Source: Lachnospiraceae bacterium (GTDB lineage Bacteria; Bacillota; Clostridia; Lachnospirales; Lachnospiraceae). Taken from it: a stretch of DNA of 18,835 bases. The stretch is taken from NCBI GenBank assembly GCA_014804565.1, contig JAAUZN010000084.1, positions 34,790-53,624 of the forward strand. Reading direction: 5' to 3'. Under the pieces are notes generated by a model, which was not told where the DNA came from, did not search any database, and saw only the letters and a program-made list of their open reading frames with translations. How positions within the stretch are numbered: position 1 is the first letter of the stretch; the number at the start of each line of letters is the position of its first letter. Below are positions 7,904 to 14,687 of this stretch, piece after piece. The translations under genes were made by a program, and so were the position numbers.

Positions 7904-8968
7904 ATGAGATCGTATGACTATCGAGAAAAATGGAAGAAATTGCTTACCCCAGAGATTGTAAGTTATTTATCGCAAATACATGAATTTAAAGGAGAACAGA
8001 CTCTTTTTCTTGAAGCAAAAGCGGATACGTTGACGCAATTAGTAGAGATTGCAAAGATTCAAAGTACTGAAAGCTCCAATAAAATTGAGGGAATCTATAC
8101 GACTGATGATAGATTACGCGCATTGGTAAAAGATACCACAAGACCAAGGTCGCGTAATGAACGTGAGATAGCAGGTTATAGAGACGTTCTCAATACCATT
8201 CACGAGAACTATAATTACATTCCTGTTAAGCCGCCTATCATTTTACAGTTACATCGAGACTTGTATAAATTTGAAGGTGCTGATGTTGGCGGTAAATATA
8301 AGGCGGCAGATAATGTTATCGAGGAAGAAGATTCCAAAGGAAATAAATTCATCAGGTTTAAACCGATGCCGGCATGGCAAACTGCCGAAGCGATGGAAGA
8401 ACTGTGCAAAGCCTTTGAAGAGGCGATCTCAACAGAACAAATTGATCCGCTCATTTTAATTCCGATGTATATATTGGACTTTCTGTGCATTCATCCGTTC
8501 AATGATGGCAATGGCAGGATGAGCAGATTACTTACGCTTCTTTTGTTGTATAGGGCAGGTTATATCGTAGGTAAATACATCAGTATAGAAAAGCTGATTG
8601 AAAACACCAAGGAATCATATTATGGTTGTTTGCAGGACAGTTCGATAAAATGGCATGAGAATGAAAATAATTATGAGCCGTTTGTCAGATATATGTTGGG
8701 TGTTATAGTTGCTGCATATAGGGATTTTTCGTCAAGAGTAAAGTTAATCACCACAAATAACATGTCCAAGCCAGAGCGTGTGCGGGAAATCATTAAAAAT
8801 ACGCTTGGAACAATTACCAAGACAGAAATTCTCGAAAGATGTCCCGACATCAGTCAGGTTACAGTGCAAAGAGCTTTGGCAGATTTAGTTGAATCCGGTG
8901 AGATAGTCAAAATTGGCGGAGGAAGATATACCAAGTACACATGGAATAATAACGGAATGGAGATTTGA
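7904..8968 (+). CDS. fic: Fic family AMP-transferase, class II, with C-terminal winged helix
   Basis: A 354-residue Fic protein. The active-site motif HPFNDGNGRMSR (His197 to Arg208) is intact, so transfer of AMP from ATP to a target hydroxyl is expected. An inhibitory motif of the form S-x3-E-G is visible at Ser58-Glu62-Gly63 (SNKIEG), upstream of the core, which makes this a class II self-inhibited Fic. The C-terminal 65 residues (from SKPERVREII, with KTEILERCPDISQVTVQRAL) look like a winged helix-turn-helix, the same architecture as SoFic. GAGG at 7893-7896 lies 7 bases before the ATG. The gene is followed after 3 bases by an hsdM remnant; Fic genes are often found within type I restriction loci. 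The target protein is unknown. Confidence 0.93.
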   Translation: MRSYDYREKWKKLLTPEIVSYLSQIHEFKGEQTLFLEAKADTLTQLVEIAKIQSTESSNKIEGIYTTDDRLRALVKDTTRPRSRNEREIAGYRDVLNTIHENYNYIPVKPPIILQLHRDLYKFEGADVGGKYKAADNVIEEEDSKGNKFIRFKPMPAWQTAEAMEELCKAFEEAISTEQIDPLILIPMYILDFLCIHPFNDGNGRMSRLLTLLLLYRAGYIVGKYISIEKLIENTKESYYGCLQDSSIKWHENENNYEPFVRYMLGVIVAAYRDFSSRVKLITTNNMSKPERVREIIKNTLGTITKTEILERCPDISQVTVQRALADLVESGEIVKIGGGRYTKYTWNNNGMEI

Positions 8969-8971
8969 TAG

Positions 8972-9058
8972 ATGATTACAGGTGAATTAAAAAATAAAAT
9001 TGATAGTTTGTGGGATATATTTGCAGCGGGAGGACTGGTAAATCCGCTTGAGGGGTAA
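8972..9058 (+). pseudogene. hsdM: hsdM remnant: first 28 codons of a type I restriction methylase subunit
   Basis: ATG at 8972 opens a 28-residue frame, MITGELKNKIDSLWDIF then AAGGLVNPLEG, ending at TAA 9056-9058. This is the highly recognisable N terminus of type I restriction-modification M subunits, in which NPLE is normally followed by VIEQIT and about 450 more residues. Nothing of the methylase core (no NPPF or SAM-binding block) follows. GGAG near 8959 and the 3-base gap from the fic stop suggest it was translated as the next gene of a fic-hsdM operon. The simplest reading is a deletion right after the NPLE codons. Confidence 0.8.
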
Positions 9059-9065
9059 GTTGGAC

Positions 9066-9082
9066 GTCGGGGTTGTCCCGAC
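9066..9082. repeat. Short GC-rich hairpin after the hsdM remnant
   Basis: GTCGGG (9066-9071) and CCCGAC (9077-9082) form a 6-bp stem (7 with a G-U pair) 7 bases after the hsdM stub stop. Only TGATTTTA follows, so terminator function would be weak. It could be a relic of the deletion junction. Confidence 0.35.
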
Positions 9083-9105
9083 TGATTTTATGGGAGAAAG
9101 TGTAA

Positions 9106-9288
9106 ATGAAGTCGATTACAAACAAAGAATATGAAGAGTGGCAGAAGTACAAAGTGGAGAAAGCAAAAGGTCATGTGTTGATGCCGGATACCGTCCGGTT
9201 CATCTGCGAGGCCAACGACTATGATGCAGAGAAGATCGGCCAGCACTTCCTTGAAATTCTGCGGAAGATCTGTCCAAAAGAAGAATGA
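9106..9288 (+). CDS. Small hypothetical protein, 60 residues
   Basis: ATG at 9106 with GGGAG about 9 bases upstream opens a 60-residue frame: charged and rich in lysine and glutamate at the start (KEYEEWQKYKVEKAKG), then LMPDTVRFICEANDYD and a final predicted helix KIGQHFLEILRKI. There is no signal peptide, membrane segment or recognised domain. Base composition rises in its second half above that of the fic and SEFIR genes, supporting a coding role and perhaps a separate origin. It lies between the hsdM stub and dinD. I do not recognise the family and give no function. Confidence 0.6.
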   Translation: MKSITNKEYEEWQKYKVEKAKGHVLMPDTVRFICEANDYDAEKIGQHFLEILRKICPKEE

Positions 9289-9296
9289 GGGCATAT

Positions 9297-9398
9297 ATGA
9301 TAATTGATACTACAACCCGTAAGGCTTGTTCACATTACGTTCAAGGACAAGTCATGAAAGAATGTCTTGTCCTTTCTAAAATCTTGGAGGTTGATTAA
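9297..9398 (+). CDS. Possible 33-residue leader ORF abutting dinD
   Basis: ATG at 9297, preceded by GAGGG at 9287-9291, opens MIIDTTTRKACSHY... and ends at TAA 9396-9398, directly before the dinD ATG (taaATG). A 9-bp inverted repeat (AAGGACAAG 9343-9351, CTTGTCCTT 9366-9374) lies inside it. The tight junction could couple translation to dinD, or the frame may be chance. No similarity is recognised. Confidence 0.3.
   Translation: MIIDTTTRKACSHYVQGQVMKECLVLSKILEVD
9343..9374. repeat. Inverted repeat in front of dinD
   Basis: AAGGACAAG (9343-9351) and CTTGTCCTT (9366-9374) are perfect reverse complements, with an inner CAT/ATG pairing and a 6-base apical loop. It ends 25 bases before the dinD ATG, just 5' of its GGAGG. 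It may be an RNA hairpin that affects dinD expression or a weak attenuator; no Firmicute LexA-type GAAC-N4-GTTC box was found nearby. Confidence 0.45.
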
Positions 9399-10249
9399 AT
9401 GACAGAATTGAAAGCAAAAGAATATAAGAAATTCGAGGATATTAAGCATATCGGAGAAGATGGCTCGGAGTTTTGGAGCGCGCGTGAGCTGGCGGATGCT
9501 TTGGAATATTCCAAATGGGAAAATTTTTTCAAAGTAATTGGGCGTGCCATGATTGCTTGTGAGAACACAGTGGACATAATGTATCTGACGATTTTCCTGA
9601 GGTCAGGAAAATCGTAGATGCTGGTGCAACGAACAAGCCGATAAAAGATTATGAATTATCAAGGTATGGCTGCTATTTGATTGTTCAAAACGGAGATCCA
9701 AGAAAAGAAGTAATTGCTTTAGGACAGACTTATTTTGCCATACAGACATATCGGCAGGAAGTTGCGGATCATTTTAATCAGTTGGATGAGGATAGAAGGC
9801 GTCTCGTCGTTCGTGGAGACATTAAGCAGTGGAATCAGCTTTTGGCAGAAACGGCGCATGATGCAGGAGTTATTACCAATGAGGAGTTTGCTATATTCCA
9901 AAATGCAGGATATATGGGACTTTATGGCGGGCTGGACGTAGAAGATATTCATGCAAGGAAAGAACTTCAAGTTGGACAGAAGATTCTTGATTATATGGGA
10001 AGTACAGAGCTTATTGCCAATCTTTTCCGGATTTCACAGACGGAGGAAAAACTGCGAAAGGACAGCATACAGGGGGCTGATGCAGCGACAAGCGTTCATT
10101 ATAATGTTGGAAAAGAAGTACGCACGGCAATTGAGAAAATTGGCGGAACGATGCCGGAGGATTTTCCAAGACCGGAGAAAAGTATTCAAGAGATTGAGAG
10201 AGCAGATTGTGAGACTGAAGGCGAAGAAAGGGACTATAATGCGTGGTGA
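9399..10249 (+). pseudogene. dinD: DNA damage-inducible protein D, disrupted by a 2-base insertion
   Basis: Two frames together give one DinD. The first (from ATG 9399, good GGAGG upstream) reads FEDIKHIGEDGSEFWSARELADALEYSKW...RAMIACEN and then runs out of phase to a stop at 9615-9617. The other frame picks up at 9569 as SGHNVSDDFPEV and continues through LSRYGCYLIVQNGDP, GQTYFAIQT, FAIFQNAGYMGLYGG and MGSTELIANLFR to TGA 10247-10249. Removing one AC from GAGAACACAGTGG (9565-9568) joins them exactly and gives 282 residues, near the 274 of E. coli DinD. In E. coli this SOS-induced protein inhibits RecA-mediated strand exchange. No slippery heptamer is present, so programmed frameshifting is unlikely; a real mutation or a sequencing error is more likely. 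A downstream start could yield only the C-terminal part. Confidence 0.88.
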
Positions 10250-10344
10250 ATGATATATGTAGGAAATGGATTGAAGTTTTTTGAAAGCTATTAACTGTTG
10301 CGAAATTTGTGACGTTAAATTCCAAAGATGGAGAATAATAAGAC

Positions 10345-11787
10345 ATGAAGAAAAGAATTGAAAATCCTAAAGTGTTTATTTCATATGCTTGGGGTAGTGA
10401 TGAGTACCAAAGTAAAGTATTATCTTTTGTGAGTCAGTTGCGTAGTGACGGGATTGATACTGTTTTTGATAAATGGGATTTAACTGAAGGCAATGATACA
10501 TATGCTTTTATGGAACAGTGTGTTAATGATTCATGCGTAACGAATGTTTTAATGCTATTGGACCCGATATATGCTAAAAAAGCCGATGATCATTCTGGTG
10601 GAGTAGGTACAGAGACGCAGATTATTTCTGCAAAAGTATATCAAGAGGTAACGCAAGATAAGTTTATTCCCGTCGTCATGGAACGAGATGAGGATGAAAA
10701 TATATGTAAGCCAACTTATCTTCAAAGTAGACTTCATTTTGATCTATCGGTAGCAAATAATTACGACAAAGAATATCGTCGATTAGTACAAAAATTGTAT
10801 GGCGTAGAAGTATATGCCAAGCCAGAATTAGGACAAAAGCCATCATGGGTCGATAATCCAATTATAGTATCTACAAAAAGTATAGTAGTATATGATTCTT
10901 TGAAAGGTCCACAAACTGCCAAAGCAAAAAAGGATTTATTTTTAAAATACTTAAACATTATTTCTGATAAAATTCTTGATTTTGTGAAACAACATTCGAA
11001 TCTGAACAATTGGGAATATCTTGAATTGTATGCTTCTACTGAATCTATAAAGACAGACTTCCTTTTGCTGCTTGAATACACATCTTATGTAGATGATAGT
11101 CATAAGGCGGTGGCGAGTTTCCTTGAAGATACATACAATGCTATTCCTAGCAATTATAGTGTGGGAGATGAAATAATCAGAGTCTTTATCCATGAACTGT
11201 TTTTATATATCATTGCACATTATTTAAAGATCAAGGATTATTTTTCGGTAGATTATATTCTTGGAAAGACATACTTTAACCAGAGACAGTATGGTTATGA
11301 TTCTAATGCAGATGCATTTCATATGTTTTATAGTGGCTCGGAGCATACTAATCTTGATAATGCGGTTTGTACTTGTGACGGTCAAAAATACCTTTCGGGT
11401 ACTGCACAGTATTGGACATCAAATGTTAATACAGACTTTTGCTCAAAGGAACAATTTGTATTGGCTGACTTAATCTGCTTTAATTATTCAGTTTATGGGA
11501 AAAATTATATTTATGATAATGCATGGTTCCCTGTAACATATATTTACGAGAACAGATATAACAATTCTGTTGAAAAAATTGCGAAAAGGATGATATCAAG
11601 AGAATATTTACAAGAAATAATTCCTCTCTTTGATTATGATAGTGCTGATGATTTCATAGAAAAAATCAAATCAAAGGAAGAATCGCTAAATATCGATTAT
11701 AAAAATTATAGATATTCAGGAGCTTTTGAATCAGCCCCCTTGTTAGGTTATTATATAAAAGCAGAGCAAATAGTAAAGTTGCGATAA
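10345..11787 (+). CDS. SEFIR/TIR-like domain protein, candidate anti-phage effector
   Basis: A 480-residue protein. Residues 8-155 form a SEFIR (TIR-like) domain: KVFISYAW (9-16), FDKWDL (41-46), YAFMEQ, a strand VLMLLDPIYAKKAD and GGVGTETQIIS (85-95), with Glu90 a candidate for the catalytic glutamate used by TIR-type NAD-cleaving enzymes (inference from motif position). Residues 170-480 have no domain that I recognise; they are AT-rich coded, aromatic-rich, contain no clear membrane segment and may sense infection or hold the domain inactive. A stand-alone SEFIR protein is a described bacterial defence system acting by NAD depletion. GGAG at 10330-10333 is 11 bases upstream of the ATG, a little far. 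Its neighbours (Fic, hsdM remnant, dinD) fit a defence island. Confidence 0.85.
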   Translation: MKKRIENPKVFISYAWGSDEYQSKVLSFVSQLRSDGIDTVFDKWDLTEGNDTYAFMEQCVNDSCVTNVLMLLDPIYAKKADDHSGGVGTETQIISAKVYQEVTQDKFIPVVMERDEDENICKPTYLQSRLHFDLSVANNYDKEYRRLVQKLYGVEVYAKPELGQKPSWVDNPIIVSTKSIVVYDSLKGPQTAKAKKDLFLKYLNIISDKILDFVKQHSNLNNWEYLELYASTESIKTDFLLLLEYTSYVDDSHKAVASFLEDTYNAIPSNYSVGDEIIRVFIHELFLYIIAHYLKIKDYFSVDYILGKTYFNQRQYGYDSNADAFHMFYSGSEHTNLDNAVCTCDGQKYLSGTAQYWTSNVNTDFCSKEQFVLADLICFNYSVYGKNYIYDNAWFPVTYIYENRYNNSVEKIAKRMISREYLQEIIPLFDYDSADDFIEKIKSKEESLNIDYKNYRYSGAFESAPLLGYYIKAEQIVKLR

Positions 11788-11862
11788 ATGGGTCAGTATG
11801 AAGCTTGTGGATAAATATGAATATAGATATATTTTTTTGTTGGATATATCAAAATCCCTTGA

Positions 11863-11897
11863 TTTACTTTTGAGTCTTGATATGCTATACTAGCATA
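11863..11897 (+). promoter_or_regulatory. Likely ychF promoter with a palindrome over the -10
   Basis: TTTACT (11863-11868), a 17-base spacer and TATACT (11886-11891) give a plausible sigma-A promoter; an alternative pairing is TTGATT (11859) with TATGCT (11881). The -10 lies within a 7-bp inverted repeat, TATGCTA-TAC-TAGCATA (11881-11897), which could be an operator or chance. The leader to the ychF ATG would be about 90 bases. Confidence 0.5.
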
Positions 11898-11986
11898 GCT
11901 GTTGAGGTCTTTTTCGAACTGATTTTGAAATAGGAACTGTTATTTTATAGAAAAGATTTATTTGAGTAAATATGGAGGATATAGAT

Positions 11987-13084
11987 ATGAAACTAGGAAT
12001 CGTGGGTCTTCCCAACGTGGGTAAGAGCACCCTTTTTAATTCACTGACAAAGGCGGGAGCAGAGTCTGCAAACTATCCCTTCTGTACCATTGATCCGAAT
12101 ATCGGTATCGTGACGGTGCCTGACGAGCGGCTTAAGCTTTTGGGAGATATGTATCACTCTAAGAAGGTGACTCCTGCAACGATTGAGTTTGTAGACATTG
12201 CGGGACTGGTGAAAGGCGCCTCCAAGGGAGAGGGGCTTGGCAACCAGTTTTTGAGCAATATCAGAGAGGTGGACGCCATCGTGCATGTCGTCCGTTGCTT
12301 TGAGGATACTAATATCGTTCATGTGGACGGTTCCATAGATCCCCTGCGTGATATTGAGACCATCAACCTGGAGCTGATCTTTTCCGATATCGAGATTCTG
12401 GATCGAAGGATCGCCAAGACGGCTAAGATCGCCAAGATGGATAAGACGGCGGCGAAAGAGTATGCTCTTTTAGAGCGGATCAAGGCGCATTTGGAAGAGG
12501 GAAAGCTTGCTAAGGTGTTTGAGACAGAGGATGAGGACGAGTTGGCTCTTCTTACATCGTATAATCTGCTGACTTATAAACCGGTGATATTTGCAGCCAA
12601 TGTGGCGGAGGAGGAGCTTGCGGACGATGGCGCGGGCAATGCGGGCGTTGCCAAGGTCAAGGAGTTTGCCGCTGCCAACGACAGTGAAGTGTTTGTGATC
12701 TGTGCCCAGATCGAGCAGGAGATCGCGGAGCTGGATGAGGAGGAGACTGCCATGTTTTTGGAGGATCTGGGACTGTCAGAGTCCGGCCTGCAGAAGCTCA
12801 TCCGGGCAAGCTATCGTCTGCTGGGGCTTATGAGCTTTTTGACGGCGGGAGAGGACGAGACCAGAGCCTGGACCATCAAGATAGGGACCAAGGCGCCGCA
12901 GGCTGCCGGAAAGATACATACCGATTTTGAACGGGGCTTCATCAAGGCGGAGGTAGTTAATTACAAGGATCTTCTGGAGCAGGGCTCCCTTGCCGCTGCC
13001 AGAGAGAAGGGGCTGGTCGGTATGGAAGGAAAAGAGTATGTGGTGCAGGACGGCGATGTGATCCTGTTCCGGTTTAATGTCTAA
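11987..13084 (+). CDS. ychF: Redox-regulated ATPase YchF (Obg-family P-loop protein)
   Basis: A 365-residue protein, the normal YchF length. [14 protein letters not shown] gives the P-loop, [10 protein letters not shown] the G3 region, and NVAE (residues 205-208) replaces the guanine-specific NKxD, the feature that makes YchF prefer ATP. The C-terminal 80 residues form the TGS domain ending in a beta-rich DGDVILFRF. YchF is a conserved ribosome-associated ATPase linked to stress responses. The start at 11987 is chosen because GGAGG (11974-11978) is 8 bases upstream; an ATG at 11972 would overlap that site. It is followed 17 bases later by lgt. Confidence 0.96.
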   Translation: MKLGIVGLPNVGKSTLFNSLTKAGAESANYPFCTIDPNIGIVTVPDERLKLLGDMYHSKKVTPATIEFVDIAGLVKGASKGEGLGNQFLSNIREVDAIVHVVRCFEDTNIVHVDGSIDPLRDIETINLELIFSDIEILDRRIAKTAKIAKMDKTAAKEYALLERIKAHLEEGKLAKVFETEDEDELALLTSYNLLTYKPVIFAANVAEEELADDGAGNAGVAKVKEFAAANDSEVFVICAQIEQEIAELDEEETAMFLEDLGLSESGLQKLIRASYRLLGLMSFLTAGEDETRAWTIKIGTKAPQAAGKIHTDFERGFIKAEVVNYKDLLEQGSLAAAREKGLVGMEGKEYVVQDGDVILFRFNV

Positions 13085-13101
13085 TTGAGAGGACATAGTA
13101 T

Positions 13102-14004
13102 ATGCAGGATATCATGGACAATATGGACATAGCCTTTCCCAATCTGGGGATCTATCTGCGGAATGTGCCGAAGAGTTTTTCCATCTTTGGTTTTCGGATC
13201 GCGCTGTATGGAGTGATCATTGCCGTGGGGGTGCTTGCGGGAGTGCTTATGGCGGCCGAGGTGGCAAGGCGGGAGAAGGTGGATCCGGATGTGATCTGGG
13301 ATTTTGCGATTTATGCGATCATTTTTTCCATCGTCGGGGCAAGAGTCTATTATGTGGTGTTTTCCTGGGATCGATACCGGGATGATCTGCTTAGCATATT
13401 TAATCTAAGAAATGGCGGTCTTGCGATCTACGGGGCGGTGATTGCGGCCTTTCTCACTCTGTGGATCTACTGCCGTTTGAAAAAACAGAGTTTTTTGCAG
13501 CTTGCGGATATCTGTGTTCCCGGCCTGGTGCTGGGACAGGTGATCGGGCGGTGGGGCAATTTTACCAACCGGGAAGTATTCGGAGAGTACACGGACAGTC
13601 TTCTGGCGATGCGGCTGCCGATGCAGATGGTCAGAGCGGGAGATATTTCGGATACTATCTCGGCGCATATCGTGGAGGGAACGAACTACATCCAGGTGCA
13701 TCCCACCTTCCTCTATGAGAGCCTTTGGAATCTGGCGCTTCTGTGTCTGCTTCTTCTGTATCGAAAGCATAAAAAGTTCGAGGGAGAGCAGTGGCTTTTG
13801 TATCTGGGCGGTTACGGGATCGGGAGAGCCTGGATAGAGGGGATCCGCACGGATACGCTTTTTATTCCCCACACCGGATTTGCCGTCTCTCAGGTGCTGG
13901 CAGTATTGCTGGTGGTGGTTTCGGCAGCGGCGGATGGGTTCGTCAGATATCGTTTGAAAAAAAGGGTTACGACCACAGAAAATAACGAAGAAAAAGACAC
14001 ATGA
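13102..14004 (+). CDS. lgt: Prolipoprotein diacylglyceryl transferase
   Basis: A 300-residue polytopic membrane enzyme that transfers diacylglycerol from phosphatidylglycerol to the lipobox cysteine of prelipoproteins. The Lgt signature GQVIGRWGNFTNREVFG is at residues 145-161, and HPTFLYES begins at His200. About seven hydrophobic helices are visible, and the protein ends in a charged cytoplasmic tail (RYRLKKRVTTTENNEEKD). GAGAGGA lies about 8 bases before the ATG. It is probably co-transcribed with ychF. Its stop codon lies inside the loop of the terminator that follows. Confidence 0.96.
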   Translation: MQDIMDNMDIAFPNLGIYLRNVPKSFSIFGFRIALYGVIIAVGVLAGVLMAAEVARREKVDPDVIWDFAIYAIIFSIVGARVYYVVFSWDRYRDDLLSIFNLRNGGLAIYGAVIAAFLTLWIYCRLKKQSFLQLADICVPGLVLGQVIGRWGNFTNREVFGEYTDSLLAMRLPMQMVRAGDISDTISAHIVEGTNYIQVHPTFLYESLWNLALLCLLLLYRKHKKFEGEQWLLYLGGYGIGRAWIEGIRTDTLFIPHTGFAVSQVLAVLLVVVSAAADGFVRYRLKKRVTTTENNEEKDT

Positions 14005-14021
14005 TCGTGTGTCTTTTTTTT
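13991..14021 (+). terminator. Terminator overlapping the lgt stop codon
   Basis: AGACACA (13995-14001) pairs with TGTGTCT (14008-14014) around a 6-base loop that contains the TGA stop at 14002-14004; a run of eight T follows, and A-residues upstream of the stem allow action in both directions. It separates ychF-lgt from the division cluster. Confidence 0.85.
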
Positions 14022-14055
14022 ATGCAAAAGAAATGGGAATCTTTCTATATTTTCC

Positions 14056-14084
14056 TTGCATTCTGCTCTCAAATGGGGTAAAAT
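14056..14084 (+). promoter_or_regulatory. Promoter of the mraZ/dcw cluster
   Basis: TTGCAT (14056-14061), a 17-base spacer and TAAAAT (14079-14084, 5 of 6 matches). The -10 lies between the first and second MraZ-type boxes, so protein bound to the array would cover it. The leader to the mraZ ATG would be about 150 bases; the stretch after the boxes (14129-14238) shows no further clear element. Confidence 0.55.
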
Positions 14085-14128
14085 GGGTTTAAAAGTGGTG
14101 AAAAGTGGAGTGAAGTGGAACAAAGTGG
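14071..14128 (+). promoter_or_regulatory. Six-copy MraZ box array
   Basis: Six direct repeats with AAATGGG or AAAGTGG cores: AAATGGG at 14071 and 14081, AAAGTGG at 14092, 14102 and 14122, and GAAGTGG at 14112. The spacing is 10, 11, 10, 10 and 10 bases, one helical turn. MraZ is known to bind clusters of TGGG/GTGG-containing boxes upstream of its own gene in several phyla. The array lies directly upstream of mraZ and over its probable promoter, so autoregulation is the natural reading. Confidence 0.85.
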
Positions 14129-14238
14129 TGTCCAAACTCCTTTTTCGTGGCAGACCGCTTTCTTACTTTACAGAGAATCGGAGATCATTAAAAGAGAAAG
14201 CGAGATGTACAAGGTTACATTGGGCAGGGTGATTGCAC

Positions 14239-14670
14239 ATGTTCATGGGAGAATACAATCACACAATCGATGCAAAGGGCAGACTGATCGTCCCTTCTAA
14301 ATTCCGGGAGATCCTGGGAGATGCCTTTGTGGTGACAAAGGGACTGGACGGCTGCTTGTTTGTGTATGATAACGAGGAGTGGAAGCTCTTTGAAGAAAAA
14401 CTCAGAGCCCTGCCCATTACGAATAAAGAAGCCAGACAGTTTGTAAGATTTTTTCTGGCGGGAGCCACAGAGGCGGAAGTCGATAAGCAGGGAAGAATAC
14501 TGATTCCCAATGTGCTGCGGGAGTTCGCAGAGCTGATAAAGGATGTGGTGTTGGTCGGCGTAGGCAGCAGGATAGAGATCTGGGGCAAAGAGCGGTTTGA
14601 GAACGAGGCGGCCTTTGAAGATATGGATGAGATCGCAGAACATATGGCGCAGCTAGGGCTTGGGATCTGA
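14239..14670 (+). CDS. mraZ: Division/cell wall cluster transcriptional regulator MraZ
   Basis: A 143-residue protein with the two AbrB-like half-domains of Mra[10 protein letters not shown] (Asp11 to Arg15) and DKQGRILIP (Asp82 to Arg86), the DxxxR motifs that contact DNA. MraZ forms a ring-shaped oligomer that binds several boxes at once and usually represses the dcw operon. The start at 14239 (MFMGEYNH) is chosen because AGGGTGA at about 14226-14232 is properly spaced; a TTG at 14233 or the ATG at 14245 are alternatives. It is the first gene of the cluster and lies below the six-box array. Confidence 0.95.
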   Translation: MFMGEYNHTIDAKGRLIVPSKFREILGDAFVVTKGLDGCLFVYDNEEWKLFEEKLRALPITNKEARQFVRFFLAGATEAEVDKQGRILIPNVLREFAELIKDVVLVGVGSRIEIWGKERFENEAAFEDMDEIAEHMAQLGLGI

Positions 14671-14687
14671 AAATGGGTGATGGAAAG

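Noticed and set aside
7904..9288. Fic plus the small protein as a Fic/antitoxin (toxin-antitoxin) pair
   Set aside because: The Fic already carries its own inhibitory S-x3-E-G motif (class II), so a separate antitoxin is not needed; the small protein also lacks this motif and lies behind the hsdM stub.
9399..10249. Programmed frameshift in dinD
   Set aside because: There is no slippery heptamer or following pseudoknot-like element at 9561-9571, and deletion of one AC restores the family sequence exactly.
11826..11850. AT-rich stem GATATAT/ATATATC after the SEFIR gene as a terminator
   Set aside because: The stem is only 7 A/T pairs, with the T-run in the loop rather than after the stem, so there is no reliable terminator signal.
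7690..11990. Prophage or integrative element
   Set aside because: No integrase, structural gene, tRNA target or flanking direct repeat was found.
13405..13872. 155-codon minus-strand frame opposite lgt
   Set aside because: Shadow of the Lgt reading frame; composition rich in Arg, His and Gln, typical of antisense frames.
14071..14128. CRISPR-like or satellite repeat
   Set aside because: Units are only about 10 bases, have no unique spacers and lie upstream of mraZ, which fits an operator array.
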